From contig CM034234.1 in assembly GCA_019916065.1 (NCBI GenBank), positions 1,126,963 to 1,190,962 of the forward strand: DNA of 64,000 nt, read 5' to 3'. The first letter of the stretch is position 1, and every line of letters begins with the position of its first letter. Positions 1-12,813 of the stretch are shown here, piece after piece. The notes under the pieces are model-generated. The model was given only the letters and a program-made list of their open reading frames with translations, did not search any database and was not told where the DNA came from. The position numbers and the translations under genes were made by a program. This DNA is from Vitellaria paradoxa. Taxonomy: Eukaryota; Streptophyta; Magnoliopsida; Ericales; Sapotaceae.

Positions 1-94
1 CAGGTTTTCTAACTCTCTTTGCTGATATGGGTAATAAAAGATTTTGAATTCAGGAGTAAGGCATACACTCTTTTTGCCTAAACATATAGGTTAC

Positions 95-1177
95 ATTTGG
101 TACGTAAAAATAGAATGTAATGGAATGAAATTCATTCTCACTCTAACTTATTCTCATATTTGGTATCAAAAAATTAAACTGGAATACTATTTTATGGGAA
201 TAGACATTCCCACATGAAGTGAGAAATGCATTCTATAATTTAAGTGATAGGATAACTATTCCATTACTATCAAAATTTGATCCAAAGATTAAAAAAAATA
301 AATATAAAAAACAAAAATTATTTTATAATAAACAATTTCTCTCAATTATTCCCTTAGGTTGTAAAATGAACATTTTATCCCTTAACTTTATTTTTGAACT
401 AGATCCGAACTCGGGTTGTAAAATGACTGTTTTATCCCTAAATCTTTTTTTTTTCAAATTTGTATTTTGGGCTTCCGAAAGGTTAATAAAAATATTTATT
501 CATATTATTTAGTCATTAAGCAAATTTTAATCCAATCCAAACTTGGGTTGTAAAATTACAATTTTACCCTTGGGTTCAATTTTTGGCCAAATTTGTAATT
601 TGGGCTTCTCAAAAGATTAAAGAATATTTATTGATGTGTTTGTTAATAACTAATAAAATTTCATCTCAACTTGAACTCAAATTATAAAATGACAATTTTA
701 TCCCTGGCCCATTTTTTTCCAAATTAGCGTTCTAAGTTACCCAAAAGGTCAAAAAAATATTCTTGACATATTTATTAATAGTTAAACAAATTTCACTCCA
801 ATCTAAATTCAGATTATTTAATGACTATTTGGCCCTTAAGGCAGTTTTGAGGCTAAATTTGTATTTTAGTCCAACTCTAACTTGAATCATAAAATGACCA
901 TTTTATCCTTGGCCCATTTTTTTAATTCAAATTGGAGATCCAAAAATAAAGTTTATTTTTATAATTTTAAAAAAATTAATGTTATTAATGTTTATCATAT
1001 TTTGTTTTATTTTATTATTTTAAAATATGTAATCAAATTATAAAATTTTGAATATCTATTCCATTCATATTATTTTCATATTAGCAACTCAATAAAAGAA
1101 TGGAATGCGCATCCTATTTTATTTTCACCGGCATTTCATTCCCATATCTTATTTCATTCCATTCCCGGATACCAAAT
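95..1177. mobile_element. TIR DNA element with internal ~131-bp tandem repeats
   Basis: The ends are inverted copies of each other. The left end reads ATTTGGTACGT and continues into ATGGAATGAAAT at about 119-130. The right end, read on the opposite strand, begins ATTTGGTATCCGGGAATGG and reaches ATGGAATGAAAT. Between them a degenerate unit recurs, anchored on a motif like TAAAATGACAATTTTATCC at about 361, 418, 550, 684, 815 and 889. Spacings are 131-134 bp, or fractions that sum to about 131. No transposase is visible, so it is non-autonomous. The superfamily is not resolved because no clear target-site duplication is seen. The same repeat recurs near 41.4-42.3 kb and 46.2-47.0 kb. Confidence 0.65.
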
Positions 1178-2443
1178 ATAACTATAAGAATATTTAAAAT
1201 TAATTTTCACTTTGGTCTAATCTTAATATATAATCTTCGGTTTGTAATAATTAAATACATGACAAATTACAATGATAGGATGATGCATTTGAAAAGTGCA
1301 ATCGTTTCAAAAACAATTAAAAGTTTAGTGTAATTTTAGTGGAAATCGGAATACTTTTAAAAGCTCCTCTATCCATCGTAAGTTTCAGGCTCACTTATGC
1401 AAGAAACAAATTTCGGATCCCCCGAAGTAACATACAAATCGAAATCTGCTATATGAGAATAGCCCAATACGAAGGATAAGCTTTACTGGAGACCAGGCAA
1501 GCAATTTCTGTGGCTCGCGAGCCATGAATGGTGATTTTGTGATCAAGACCACTCTGCTCTTGCCAAACTTTGATTAGTTCTGTCAGGAGCAAGTGCATAT
1601 GTTGGGCACAGTATCATAAGTCTGGTCTATAACTCGTTGGAGAGAGAGACAAAACAACATCCATCAACGTAGCCCCCTTAATTCGACTAGCACTACTACT
1701 TTTGAAAGCTACCCATATGAGCATGTTCTGTGGATATAAAATCAATCCCCATTAGCAAAGTTCTCACCACCGATTAATTCTTGTCGCCTTTTGCTCCTCA
1801 GTGATGCCGATAAGCCTAACTCATGCCATATTATAGCCAAGGCAAGGGACTCTTAATTAGCCACATAATTAATTAAGCTGTTTTCAATATTAATTAAGTA
1901 GTTTTCAATCTTCTTCTTCAATTTCGTTCTTCTTTTCTTCCATTTCCCTCTCTTCTCCTTTTTTTTTTTTCACCCACTGCACCGCTTGATCGATCAAGTC
2001 ACCTCCAACGTCACCGCATGTAACCAAAAGCAGGAATAAAAAAAATAAAGAAAATGAAAAAAAAAATCCCACAATACTACATTAGGTCTAACTTGACCTA
2101 AAAAAATAAAATAAAATAGAATAGGTAAATTTTTAGGATACCAAATCTCAATGGTCAAAAATTAAAAATAACCTAAAACTCAATAATTGCTAAAATAAAA
2201 TACCAGGCAACACATCGTTGGACTAGCAAAGCAGCTTTGCCGCAACAGAGATTTCCCCAAACATTCTTCGATATTGTTCCCTTTCTTACCAGTTGCCAGA
2301 GCCCCTAACCACCTGGACTCCTTGGCCTAATGTGAGCACCCAGGACAACTCCGGTAAGTAACCGAAACACACCACATTTACTCTAGAGCATTGATGATTC
2401 ACCCAACTCTTAGAGCTTCTTTGGTTAGAACACACTCTTTCTC
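1178..2443. other. Intergenic, no gene recognised
   Basis: 1341-1860 is less AT-rich than its surroundings and looks single-copy, but no sustained reading frame or known domain is visible on either strand. It could be untranslated or decayed gene sequence. From about 1860 to 2170 the DNA is A/T-rich with homopolymers. 2220-2443 has balanced composition but again no recognisable product. Confidence 0.4.
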
Positions 2444-2462
2444 TTGGTTGCCTTAAATTCTC

Positions 2463-2714
2463 CTGGTATGTGGGAGTCCGCAGCCGCTTCCCCATAAGGG
2501 GTGCGTTCAGGACGAGACACGCTCCGTGATCTTAGCCGCTGAAGGGCCATGAAAGATAAACCAGCCTAGGCAAGTCCTGGCTGACCGCGAGGGAGCTGTT
2601 AAAAGCCCGCCACAATAAACAGAAGGCTGTCCTATTGAAGGGAGATTCGAATTCAGAACCTTAAGGACCGAGCTCATCAGCCGCTCCCGAACTCCACTCG
2701 GCCACCCCGAAGGG
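2463..2714 (-). mobile_element. tRNA-derived SINE with 19-bp target-site duplication
   Basis: Read on the minus strand, the element starts near 2714 with a pol III A-box-like TGGCCGAGTGG, as in Leu/Ser tRNAs. It is followed by a B-box-like GAATTCGAATCTCC near 2650. The 19-bp direct repeat TTGGTTGCCTTAAATTCTC flanks it at 2444-2462 and 2715-2733, showing insertion by target-primed reverse transcription. Short ORFs here are fortuitous. Confidence 0.82.
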
Positions 2715-3056
2715 TTGGTTGCCTTAAATTCTCTCTCACCCATTGGGTGGTTCAGCAACTGCTAAACAAGCAACTATATCTTCCTTTTCAAACATGATGC
2801 AAGCCTAAAACCTGTTCACAGGCCCCTTCGCCCATACACACGCAACACACGCAATGAAATTCGAAAACTACATACAAACATGTTGACTCACACACAAAAT
2901 CTATAGTAAAAATTTATTTCATGCAACTAAAGTATGTGTGAACCATAATAGTAATTAGTTAATAGCACACAGTAAACCACATTTATTGTACGAGTCCCAA
3001 AGATGGTACAGATGATAGGGGAAGGATATTTCCTTAGTGAGTTGAATTCTCTGTAA

Positions 3057-5531
3057 TCAATCATCATCGCGGTCCTCATTGATCTCTTCAAGAATCACCA
3101 CAAGGGCAACTATGAAGGCATAGTCCACGTTAGGATAAACAGTCACCCCGAAATTATCTTTCCCAAGCACAATACTTTGGACGCTGTGTTTCTTGTGCAT
3201 CTGCATTCAATTCCAAACACACTCCTTTGAGAAAAAAAAGATTTTGTCCGCTTCAATAAATACTTTTTACACTCCGTTTGAAAAATATTCTTTTTTTACA
3301 ATTGATTTGGTTCTAACATAAAAAATTAATTTAATTGGATAAGTGAAATTTTGTATTTAAAACACATGTTTGAATTTAAGAATTAAACTGATTTGATTTC
3401 GGAGAAATACAAAATTTGACCAAATTAATAGGAAATTAAAAAATTTGGTGGATATGATATATAAGGATAAATTTTTCCACTTACTTAAGTGAGCTAAGAA
3501 AATAATAAATTCTTATCAAATTTTATTATTTTGAATTGGATTTTAAATGATATAAAAATTTCAAATTTTAAATTATGAAATAAAATTAAATTCAACTCAT
3601 AAAATTTTATTTTAATTCCAAACATAAAAATTGTTGATAATTCTAATCAAATAAAATCAAATACCATGAAATCTATCGTTTGAAAAGGAGTGTTAAGACT
3701 AGATTTTTTTTTTTTTTAAATTCCATAACTTGAATAGAAATAGAATGATGCCAATAGCCCGTGTCCCCAACAAATAACGTGCTACGCCCGGCCCCCAATC
3801 GGGGCCTCGGGTCGGCAGTCGGGTCCAAAACTTTAACACCTCGGCTGCCGTTCACCCGAGCCCAACTCCGGAAAACAACAACTAAAGCGCGGAGCATATG
3901 GTTGACAGGGAGAGTGAATGATAAAGATATAAATAATAAAATGAATGATATATGAAATTCAATATAATATGAATTCATTTTTTATATAAGATTATTTTTT
4001 TTTGTTATTTAATTAGTGAAATATAAAGTGAAATAAAAAATAAAATATGATATGAAATGTAATAAAAAATGATTTTAAACCTTCATATTTTGATTAGAAA
4101 CAAATTCGAGAGTGAGAAATATATCATCTCATCTCCTATGCGATAGCATATCATCATTTTTGGGAGATACAAAGTCCAATCTAAATAAATAATTTTTTTT
4201 AACTTTTTTTTGACTGAAGATTTTTTTTAATCAATTCAATTTTATTTTCATAAATCATAACTTATAAGTGTGTTAATCGAATTCGTAAAAAAAAAAATCA
4301 AAAAAATTTACGTCTATGCTATTATTTGAGCAAGAAAGAATAACGAAAAAATTAATTTTTTTTAATTTTTACTCCAATAGAAGTGATTTTTTATTTTTTT
4401 TTGTTATAAATACATTTAACATACTTAAAAGCTTACAACTTTTTTAAAAAAAATTACATTTTGATAAAAAAAAAAGTCATAAAAAAAAGTTTAAAAAATA
4501 TATATTTATATATATTTAGCCTGACAAAGCCTAGGAAGATTATTGAGGGTGATTTGTGAAATTTCATTCATTGACGGAACTTCACAAAATAAAGAAACAC
4601 CACAACGTTTCCTCACTCCGTGTGTACAAATTAAATTCTATAAATACCCGTCAACTTAATTTTCTTTAAACTGTACTAATTTTTCTTAATTTTAAGTAAC
4701 TTTCTTTTTCTAACTTCTTTAAAAATAGAAAAAAAAATTAAAAAAAAATATTAGGAGAAAATTTGTAAACGTAGAGGGGCAAAAAAAAGAAAAATAAATA
4801 AGAACTGTGAGCGTTCGCACTAGTATGGAGTAATGCCGTTGAATGGGGATGGGCTATGATTGATCGAGATTAAAATCAATTTAAGAGAGTAAGTATACCT
4901 GGGCAATGATGTTTGAAGATTGTCCAAGATAAATGGTACATGATCTCTCGAGCCAACTGCCTTTGACCTTGAAATCACAAACGTCTTCTTTCGTGTTTTG
5001 GGCCAAGAACACATCTAACTCTGTCTTGAATTGGATGAGCGAAGACTTCTTTGCACTGAACAGCAGATCTTTCGAGTCTGTGCTCTCTCCCCTGAAAGCC
5101 TCCCACCTCCTATGCGCACTCAGTATCTAATAATCAATACCCACAAAAAAAGAAAAAAAAAAACAATAATTGTTGTAATCATAGACACAAATGATCCATT
5201 AATTCTCACACACAGACAACAAAAACGATTAAAAACAAAAAAAAAAAAAAAAAAAAACCTTTTGTTGGAGGGTGAGAACGGGGTTGCCGGCAGCGTCGAC
5301 CAAGACCCGGCGATCACGGAGGCTGAAGAACTTGCCTTTGATCTTGAAAACGATATTGCCATTGATGTCGGTGACGACAAAGTTTCCTTCCGTTATCTTC
5401 AGGAGTTTCCTCACCACCGCTAGATCGACCGGATAGGGAGCGCAGTATTGCGGCCCGATGACGGCCACCGGGTTCCCCGCCGGCGGATAGCTGGGTGGTT
5501 GTGCCATCGGCGGGTAACTCGGCGAAGCCAT
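3057..5531 (-). CDS. LURP-one-related (LOR) family protein, 3 exons, complete
   Basis: The spliced minus-strand gene encodes 214 aa. Exon 1 is 5531-5259 (91 codons, from MASPSYPP), exon 2 is 5126-4899 (76 codons) and exon 3 is 3200-3057 (47 codons plus TGA). All junctions are GT-AG in phase 0. The protein has a Pro/Tyr-rich N-terminus, then the LURP-one domain (PF04525) from about residue 30 to the end. Typical family motifs are YCAPYPVDLAVVRK, GNFVVTDINGN, RRWEAFRGESTDSKDLLF, CDFKVKGSWLERSC and, in exon 3, QSIVLGKDNFGVTVYPNVDYAF. Length and domain order match Arabidopsis LOR proteins, which share a Tubby-like barrel fold; one founder member acts in oomycete defence. Biochemical function is unknown for most members. 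Intron 2 is large (1,698 bp) and holds a GC-rich insert. No disruption is seen. Confidence 0.93.
3706..3905 (-). repeat. GC-rich insert with A-tail in LOR intron 2 (retroposon-like)
   Basis: A sharply GC-rich block of about 110 bp (3778-3890) sits inside an AT-rich intron. It contains a perfect stem, GGCCCC-CAATC-GGGGCC. On the minus strand the sequence runs into an A-rich tail at about 3717-3705, as for a SINE or other retroposon. Clear A/B boxes and flanking duplications were not found. The ends GTGCTACGCCC and, inverted, ATGCTCCGCGC are weakly alike. Identity is open. Confidence 0.35.
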
Positions 5532-5703
5532 ATATCTGTCAACGCTGGGGTTTGCTTTGGTTTGATATGGATAGGATCAAATGGATCGATCTCTACAATT
5601 TGTTCGGCAACTGGGAAAAAAAGCAAAGCTAACTGTGTTGAGTAAAAAAGACGACGAAAAAAGTTGATGTTAGAGGTAGAAAGGTATTAATTTATAAAAA
5701 AAA

Positions 5704-5713
5704 AATTTATAGC
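5704..5713 (-). promoter_or_regulatory. Probable TATA box of the LOR gene
   Basis: The minus strand reads GGCTATAAATTT here, about 175 bp upstream of the ATG at 5531. This would place transcription start near 5675 and give a 5' leader of roughly 145 nt. Assignment rests on motif and position only. Confidence 0.45.
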
Positions 5714-7451
5714 CTCTCACTGAAATTTTATTAATTATTATTTGATTTTATCAATGCTTCTAATATTTTATTGTATGATATTATATTTAAATTAAAATAA
5801 TTTCTAAAAATTGTTTTAATGATATTTCAAAACTTTAACTATCGTATTATTTTAATCGCCCATAGAAGACTTTAAGCGTTGCACTAGGTACCGTTTGACA
5901 AATGTTACTGTTACTAATTTTTTGATTTTTTTAAAATAATTAAATTTATCATCTCACATTATATACTTCTTTTAAAAATTAATGGATAAAATTGTTAAAT
6001 TAATAAAAAATTATAAAATTATTTACTAAAAAGTTAATTTTTTTCTTTTTTAAACATAAAAAAATTAAATTTTTAGTAGATAACTACAAATCAAGTAAAA
6101 AAAAAAAAAAACTAACATCTTTACCTCCCAAGCCAAATCTAGATTAATCACGTGATGTCCGTTAGGGACTTAGCTCGGTACCTTGGCGTTGAAGAATTTA
6201 AGAGAAAATAAAATATAAAAATTAAAATAAAGAATATTAATATATTTTTTATACTCCTATTTAGCTATATTATATGAATAAAATAATATTAACATGTGAA
6301 GACGGCACAGTAATGATTTTGCCAAGAAAAATATTGAAAGGCGAGAAAATAATGCTCCACGCCATAATTATGGCCCCGTTTGCATGGCTGGCCAAAAACC
6401 ACTTAAATTCTAAAAAGTCACAAATATTTAATTATTTTTATTAATTTTTAATATTTTTATTTTTTGTACGTTTATATTTAAAATTTAAAATTTACAAATT
6501 TTTACAAAAGAATTACAAAAAATCGTAAAAAGTTACTTATTTTTTATTACTTTTTTAACATTTATCATTCTTTTGTATTTCTTTTTAACTAAAACCGTTA
6601 CAACGACTTGTTTTGCATTGTTTCAACGGATTATTTTAATCATTTTTTATTGACTTTTTAAATACGAAAAAGTAATTGACATTCCTTACTTTTCGAACTT
6701 TGGGTCACTTTCGACCATCCAAACAGTCTCTATATATATGGGTAAATTAAATTTATCGTATTTAAATATTTAAGTAATTAGATATGATTATTTTTAATAT
6801 TTAAAATTTATATTATTTAATTTAAAATATTTAGCACAACTCACAATCTATCATTTAATCTAAGATACTGCTATAATACATAATAAAAATGGATAGTTAA
6901 AAAGTAATAATTTTATAATTTCACTTAATAAAAAAATAAATAAAATATAAAAGTTGTAAAGTACAAATAAATTCGTCCTAATATTTATAAATGTGTGTAT
7001 ATATTAATAAATTAAAAAAATTATTTTTTCATTGTCTTTTTTCTTTTATTAGAAATCTTTTGAACCATATGATATGCACATGCTCCAAGCTCGGGATAAG
7101 ACTTCCATTATCTCCATTCTTTAAAGTCATATTCCACTGAGATCGCCACCGGAAGCGTCTCCGGTCCAATTATATGCTAGGTATCGTTTGGGAACCGTGG
7201 GATATTTGGCTTATAGGTTAAATGGCTCATTTGCTTATTTATAAAATAATCAAATTTACTCTCTTACATTTTAATATTTTTTTAAATTTTCAAGAGCAAA
7301 AATGTCAAATTAATAAAAATTAAAAAGTCATCTAAAAAAAAGCTACCCTTCTTTCCCTTCCTAAATACAAAAATAAAAAAAAAAAAGATTACTTTTTTCA
7401 GTTAGCTACCGTCATAACATTTTTCCTTTTAGGCATTGGTTTGGGAAGTAA
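5714..7451. other. AT-rich intergenic DNA
   Basis: No coding sequence is seen. Blocks at about 5890-6110, 6380-6720 and 7190-7340 resemble dispersed short AT-rich repeats. They share phrases such as 'gtttgg...aaaataatcaaatttact' with 38.65 kb and 60.6 kb, so they are probably old MITE copies. Confidence 0.4.
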
Positions 7452-7466
7452 AAAATAGGTTCTTTT

Positions 7467-7640
7467 GGGGGGGTTGAAGACCAGCGGTACTCGCGTACCC
7501 TCAAGGGTGGTGCAAACGCCCGGTATCCACACCACCCGGTTGAATCGAGAGCGCCCAGGAAGGGTATCGAACCCATGACGTGCGCCCCTACCACACATCC
7601 CGTGCTCAACCCTGCTCCACTGAGCTAACCCTGCCGGGCT
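7467..7640 (-). mobile_element. tRNA-derived SINE with perfect 15-bp target-site duplication
   Basis: On the minus strand the element begins at 7640 with AGCCCGGCAGGGTTAGCTCA, containing A box GGTTAGCTCAGTGG. The B box ATGGGTTCGATACCC follows about 60 nt later. The perfect repeat AAAATAGGTTCTTTT flanks it at 7452-7466 and 7641-7655. At 174 bp it is of normal plant SINE size. The perfect duplication suggests recent insertion. Confidence 0.9.
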
Positions 7641-7655
7641 AAAATAGGTTCTTTT

Positions 7656-9703
7656 TAGGTAACGGTGGAACGAAAGGGCCCCTTTCAGAAAAAAGGTGAA
7701 TTATATGAGTTCCATCACATTGAGTTGATGACTGGTATTTAATGATTCAGATGTATTCATATTATTTTAATTTAAAATAAACATGAATATATTTGTACCA
7801 TTAAATTTAAAATTAGTAATTCCGATTACAAATTACAGACATAAATTACCATATCGACTCCTCAAAATCTTTCATTTCGCAGAATTCAAAACTATTGAAT
7901 TAAAATTTAATTAAACTATTAAATTTTAATTCAATAATTTAGATCTTATTATCACACAGCAAATATCAAAATTGACTACAACCTCTTTCTTTTTCATTTG
8001 TGCAAGGATTCGGGGTAGAGCCGGTGTAACTAATGCATTTTTTTCAGTGTAATTTATTTAAATCATTCTATCCAAAAATCAATTGTTAAGATGTACACTG
8101 ACCATCGACCAGTGCACCAACTCTATCCCGAGCCCCAACCACAAGCACTGTGGACTGCTTCTAGATAAGGTAAGATATATATGTATATATATATATATAT
8201 TTTTTAAATTAATTACATTGTTGCGTCCGAAAAATGGTATAAGCAACATATATTTTACATACTCTAGCGTTAATATAGTGCTATGCGGTTTGGAATGTTG
8301 ATGGTGACTTAATAATTAACCGGCATGTATATGCTTTAGAGTTCATATAGCAATTCACAAAAATTGTGGTTGAGAAATGAAAATTATATACATAAATATT
8401 TTTGCTGTTCAAGTATAAAGTATAAATTTATAATTATTTGCCACACTCGTTAAAAGGTAGATATATGTGGTACTAATTAATTTTTTTTTTTTAATTAAAG
8501 TTGACTTAATAGAAAATTTCGCTCACACTAAAAAGGAATAAGTAAAATAAAATTACATCGACATTGGTAAGGTAATTAAGGATTTTATTAATTAATGGAA
8601 TTATTGGGTTGTAGTTAGCCTTGGTTATTTGGATCAGAGACTACCCTCCGTTCGAATAACACTTTGTTTTATCTTTATTTTTATATTTCATCTGAGTCAT
8701 GTAACTAAAAAAACAAAAGAAAACAAAAATGCTTTACTTGGGCAGTAATTGTTTAAGAATCTCCAGCCTAAAGTGACAAGTGAAGTGATGTTTGGTCCAG
8801 CTTAAAAAAAAGGGTAAGATTGACGTAATAATGTTATATTCATCTCGTCTCGTGATATTAATTTAAGATTGTTGAGTTTAAATTCATTGATTCATATATA
8901 TTCATACTATTTTAATTAAAAAATTGTAGATATATTTGAATCATTAAATTTTAAGTTAACAATTCTAATTACAAGTCACATAACTTACATATCATTGTTA
9001 AGTTGGGTTAAAAAATATCCTGGCCTAAATTTAACATTTAGGCCTGCTCAAGTGAACCCACTTATCTTTTAAAAAATTACATTATATTTTTAATAAAAAA
9101 TAATTTAAAATTTTAAAAACACCAACTAATTTAGTGCTAAAATAAATTTTTTTTTTATAAGTTTTGATATAAGACCTTAATTTTTTTTATAAAAAAATAT
9201 AACTAAAGTAATAAATATAAAAACAAGAAAGAAAAAAAGTATATCTTAAAATTCAGTTCGGCCCGGCGCGTTCCATCCTAAATTTGATTCAAACACCTAG
9301 CTAGCTCAAAAAGATTTCGAACCCAAAAAATTAAGCGGGCCGTACCTAAAAGGTCCATCTCTAGTTTTGTTCGAAATGAGGAGGCATGCTTCTAATTTGT
9401 TGATACTGCTCCATATTCTATAGCCATATTAATTCTTGCCCAAAGTTTCTAACTTTGGGCATACTGCATTTGTGGATCGTGTTAGTCCAATTACTTTAAA
9501 AATTGGGCCTATTTGTATAACTCCTGTTGAGCCCATCTTTTACAAACATGTTCTACAACCATATTAATTCTAGATTTCCTATGAAAAAAATATATGTTGG
9601 TAGTTGATAGATAAGAGTCGTTGAGATAGGTTGGAAGTTGTAATATATTAAGTTATGTGGAAATGAGGGTTGAATAGCTAGAAAACTTGTAGGAGTCCTC
9701 CAT
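7656..9703. other. AT-rich intergenic DNA
   Basis: No gene is visible. 7709-7860 and 8820-8990 are diverged copies of one repeat, sharing 'tattcatattattttaatt' followed by an 'attaaattttaaattaacaattc' type segment, both on the plus strand. A short (AT)n tract lies at about 8178-8201. Confidence 0.4.
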
Positions 9704-9722
9704 ATATATATATATATATATA
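9704..9722. repeat. (AT)n microsatellite
   Basis: An uninterrupted TA dinucleotide tract visible in the sequence. Confidence 0.9.
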
Positions 9723-11754
9723 GGGGTGGGTAAGTACTAGCCTTTTTGTTCCAAGTCAAAAAAACGAGTCCAAAACAAGTCGGATCCTCTCCCTCCATAT
9801 TCTTTCCTTCTATTCCCTCTTACAAAAGAAGCCTTTTGTTTGCAATCTAAAACACTACACTTAGCCTATCAATCCCCACAAAACACATAGGAGTTTTCCA
9901 ACAAAGATTGCTAGCCAGGTGCGTTTGTATTTGAGAAAAAGAATTAATGGCTCGCTCAATGCTCACATTCTAATTTCCTTGATAAAGAAAATTGTGGAAG
10001 TCGGCGTATTGTATCCCCTTGAAGTCTTTGCTTAAACTCCGAGAGGTATGTAGGATGTGGTGGAGTGCGGCGCCTGCTGCTACCTGAAGAGCCAGGCAGT
10101 GGAACATCCTTGAACCAGGCACACATGCCATCACTCCAATCCCTATATTTTTTTTGCACATGGAGTTGTTTGATTGTGTTTAGTTCATCACACTGATGAG
10201 ATTATAGAATTCACCACACGTATCATTTGCAAGCCGCTGGTTAAGAGCTGACCTACAAAATGATTGTGTGCTTATTATTTCAGTAACATTGACATTTGAG
10301 CTCCACCCGTTCTTGCTGGTTACTGGATAATCTAAAATTGCCTGGTTTTGTATTTTATTGTCCTCTTACCTTACTCATCAGGTGTTAGCTAGCTAGGCAT
10401 TGCATTTTGTTTGCAGGGTCTCAAAGGATGCTTTCTTGATTCCCATTAAGAAACATTCAGGTGGAAATTTCACCACGATAAGTTTAGTACCATGTTTGGC
10501 CGTCCTATATGCTTATCAATTATTAAGGTATCATTTAAGAAGGAAAAAAAGCTTTGATTATTATTATTATTATTATTATTATCATTATTAAGTTAGAAGT
10601 CCAAGTAACTAGCATTTTTTTTAACCAAATGCTCTATGACAGTTAGACAAAACTCTTGATTTCTCTAAGTGAGATTAAAAGTTTGACTTCAAACCATAGC
10701 GAATCTTGACAGTTCTCACATAAAGCGTAAATCTTGAACTTAATTCGTTCTGGGGTGTTGTATGAGTTGTCAGTTTACTCATCAATTACGCAATTCGTCG
10801 AAAGTTGTAATAAATCAGTGGGGTTTCGGGTCACCGGAAAAAAAAAAAAACAAAAAACAAAAACTAGCATTTTTTTCCAATTGGTATATTTAAAAAAGTT
10901 AATTTTTTTTTTATTTATTTGATATATTTATCCTTTTATGTTTGAGGAAAACTTTAATATAAGAGGGCAATTTAAACTGTTTTATCCGAAAAAAAACCTG
11001 AACAGATCGCCTAAATATAATTTTAGTGTTCCAGTGTGATTGTTTGAAACACTGAGCTATATATAATTAATACCAAAAACTTCTTAAACCAGGCGTCGGT
11101 TCGGCGGATCAACACTTGGAGCTTGGGTACGCGGTCTTTTCAAGATTTTACGTTCTAAATAACTCAAGGAATATCAATTGTTTTAGCCATTGAGATTAAC
11201 TTTGCCTATACTTATTAGTTAGTTTGTGAGTTGAGGTGGTTGATCACGAGCCCAAACTTACTTTGCGGAAGAGTATTGTGAGATTGTTTTTGAATATTAT
11301 GATCAGATATTTCAGGAATCCAGACTTTATCTTATAAAAATTTATTGTCGCCCAATAAAAAAAGAAATTTTTAGAGTGCATTTCATGTACCAAAAAAAGT
11401 TTTTTTTTTTTTACATTTTTTATTCTAATATTGTCACGTGTTATTTTTTAAAAAAATTATATATCGGGTAAAAAGTTGTAAAAGTTAAATAAATATTAAA
11501 GAAATTTGAAAAATATTTTTAATAAATTTAAAAAAAAATTAATAAAAGTTAACTATTGTCAAACTCACCCTTAGTTATCAACCATAACGGGGGAGTGGTC
11601 CTGGTTTGGCATTGGACATCATGTACTAGGCTGCTATATCTGGCCAATCTGCCATTCAAACTTGGCCTTTTGGATCAAACTATGGCCTGTTTAGATGTTT
11701 AAATTTCACTAATTTTCGACATTTTTTTTGGTTAAGAATTAGTAGGTGAAATTT
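9723..11754. other. Intergenic DNA up to the MULE insertion
   Basis: No supported gene. About 9960-10160 is of balanced composition and open in two minus-strand frames, but neither 60-odd-residue product is recognisable. A TTA trinucleotide tract lies at about 10556-10586. The rest is AT-rich with poly(A)/poly(T) runs. Confidence 0.4.
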
Positions 11755-11940
11755 GGGTAAAGTACAGAAACTAACCCTATACTTTACCTTCAATCTCAAT
11801 TTGATCCCACTAGTTTCAATTGTAACAGTCAAATTTCCGCACTTTCGGTCAAGCATCAATCTAGTCTTTCTGTCTGTTGGCTGTCAAGCGGCACTGTTAA
11901 GTCGAGGATAAATTTGTCATTTACCCTCCCTCGTCCAACA
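11755..11940 (+). repeat. MULE left terminal inverted repeat
   Basis: About 186 bp matching the inverted right end (17584-17769) throughout. Shared stretches include TTTGATCCCACTAGTTTCAA, CGCACTTTCGGTCAAGCATC and AAATTTGTCATTTACCCTCC, with scattered substitutions. By analogy with MuDR it probably carries the transposase-gene promoter. Confidence 0.92.
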
Positions 11941-12813
11941 AACGTGCTTAAATGACGTCATCGATGTCGATGGAATGAATCAAATTAGATGAGATTAGGG
12001 CTTTTTTCTCAACGGAGTAATCGATTCTTCCTTCCAACGTCGATCGCAGTAAACACCGTTTCTAGGGTTTCTGCTCTGCTCACGTGGAGGTGAACTAGGG
12101 TTTCAATCCCAACTGCAGACGAAGTATGAGCTACAGCAAGTATGACGAACTAGGGTTTCTATCTCTGTCGCTTTCTATCTCGCTTTTTTTGTTGGATTGT
12201 CCCGACAACATCTGGTCCATCGAGAGTGTAGGACCAAAAGTGTGGGTCTACGTGATATAAAGAATTTTACTTTTCTGGCTTTACTTATTAAACTCGTTTG
12301 TGGGGACCAACATTTGATCCACCTGCTTTTTTGTTGTAACCATATTTAATTAATTTCTATTTGTAAATTTTTATTTCGATAGGTTCCTTTTGCCCAACTT
12401 TACAATAACTATTAAATTTCAAGTAGATATATTGTAATTGGATTTTGCTATGCATTTGTCAATTTGCTGTGCATTTAAAATTATCAATGATAGTGATTTT
12501 GCTAAGACTCCCTAACATATCTAGACAGCAAATTCACCTAAGTGGATACATTCTGATATATTTATTTGTCTTTTGAAGGAATAACGATTTTCTATTTGTT
12601 ATTTAATCATCCAGATATATATTGTTGATAAACTAAAATCCATCTATCAATTGTTGAGACCCATTTGTTCTGTGAAACTTTATCTTAGCCATGTAATATT
12701 TTTGAGTTAAATTTGTCTATTTATGCTACTATTACAGTGGCTATATTACAATTAGATTTTGAATTTTATTTTGTTGGGATTATATTTTTACCTTGCGATT
12801 TAATACTTGTGTT

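Noticed and set aside
219..512. 97-residue ORF at the left end
   Set aside because: It runs through the tandem repeats of the TIR element, and its peptide repeats (GCKM..LSLN) simply mirror the DNA repeat.
7398..7609. Two overlapping 65-residue ORFs on the minus strand
   Set aside because: They lie almost wholly within a SINE with pol III boxes and target duplications.
9956..10161. Two overlapping minus-strand ORFs containing a TGCCTGGCTC motif like the start of miR160
   Set aside because: The rest of the miR160 sequence does not match and no complementary arm is nearby; the peptides are unrecognisable.
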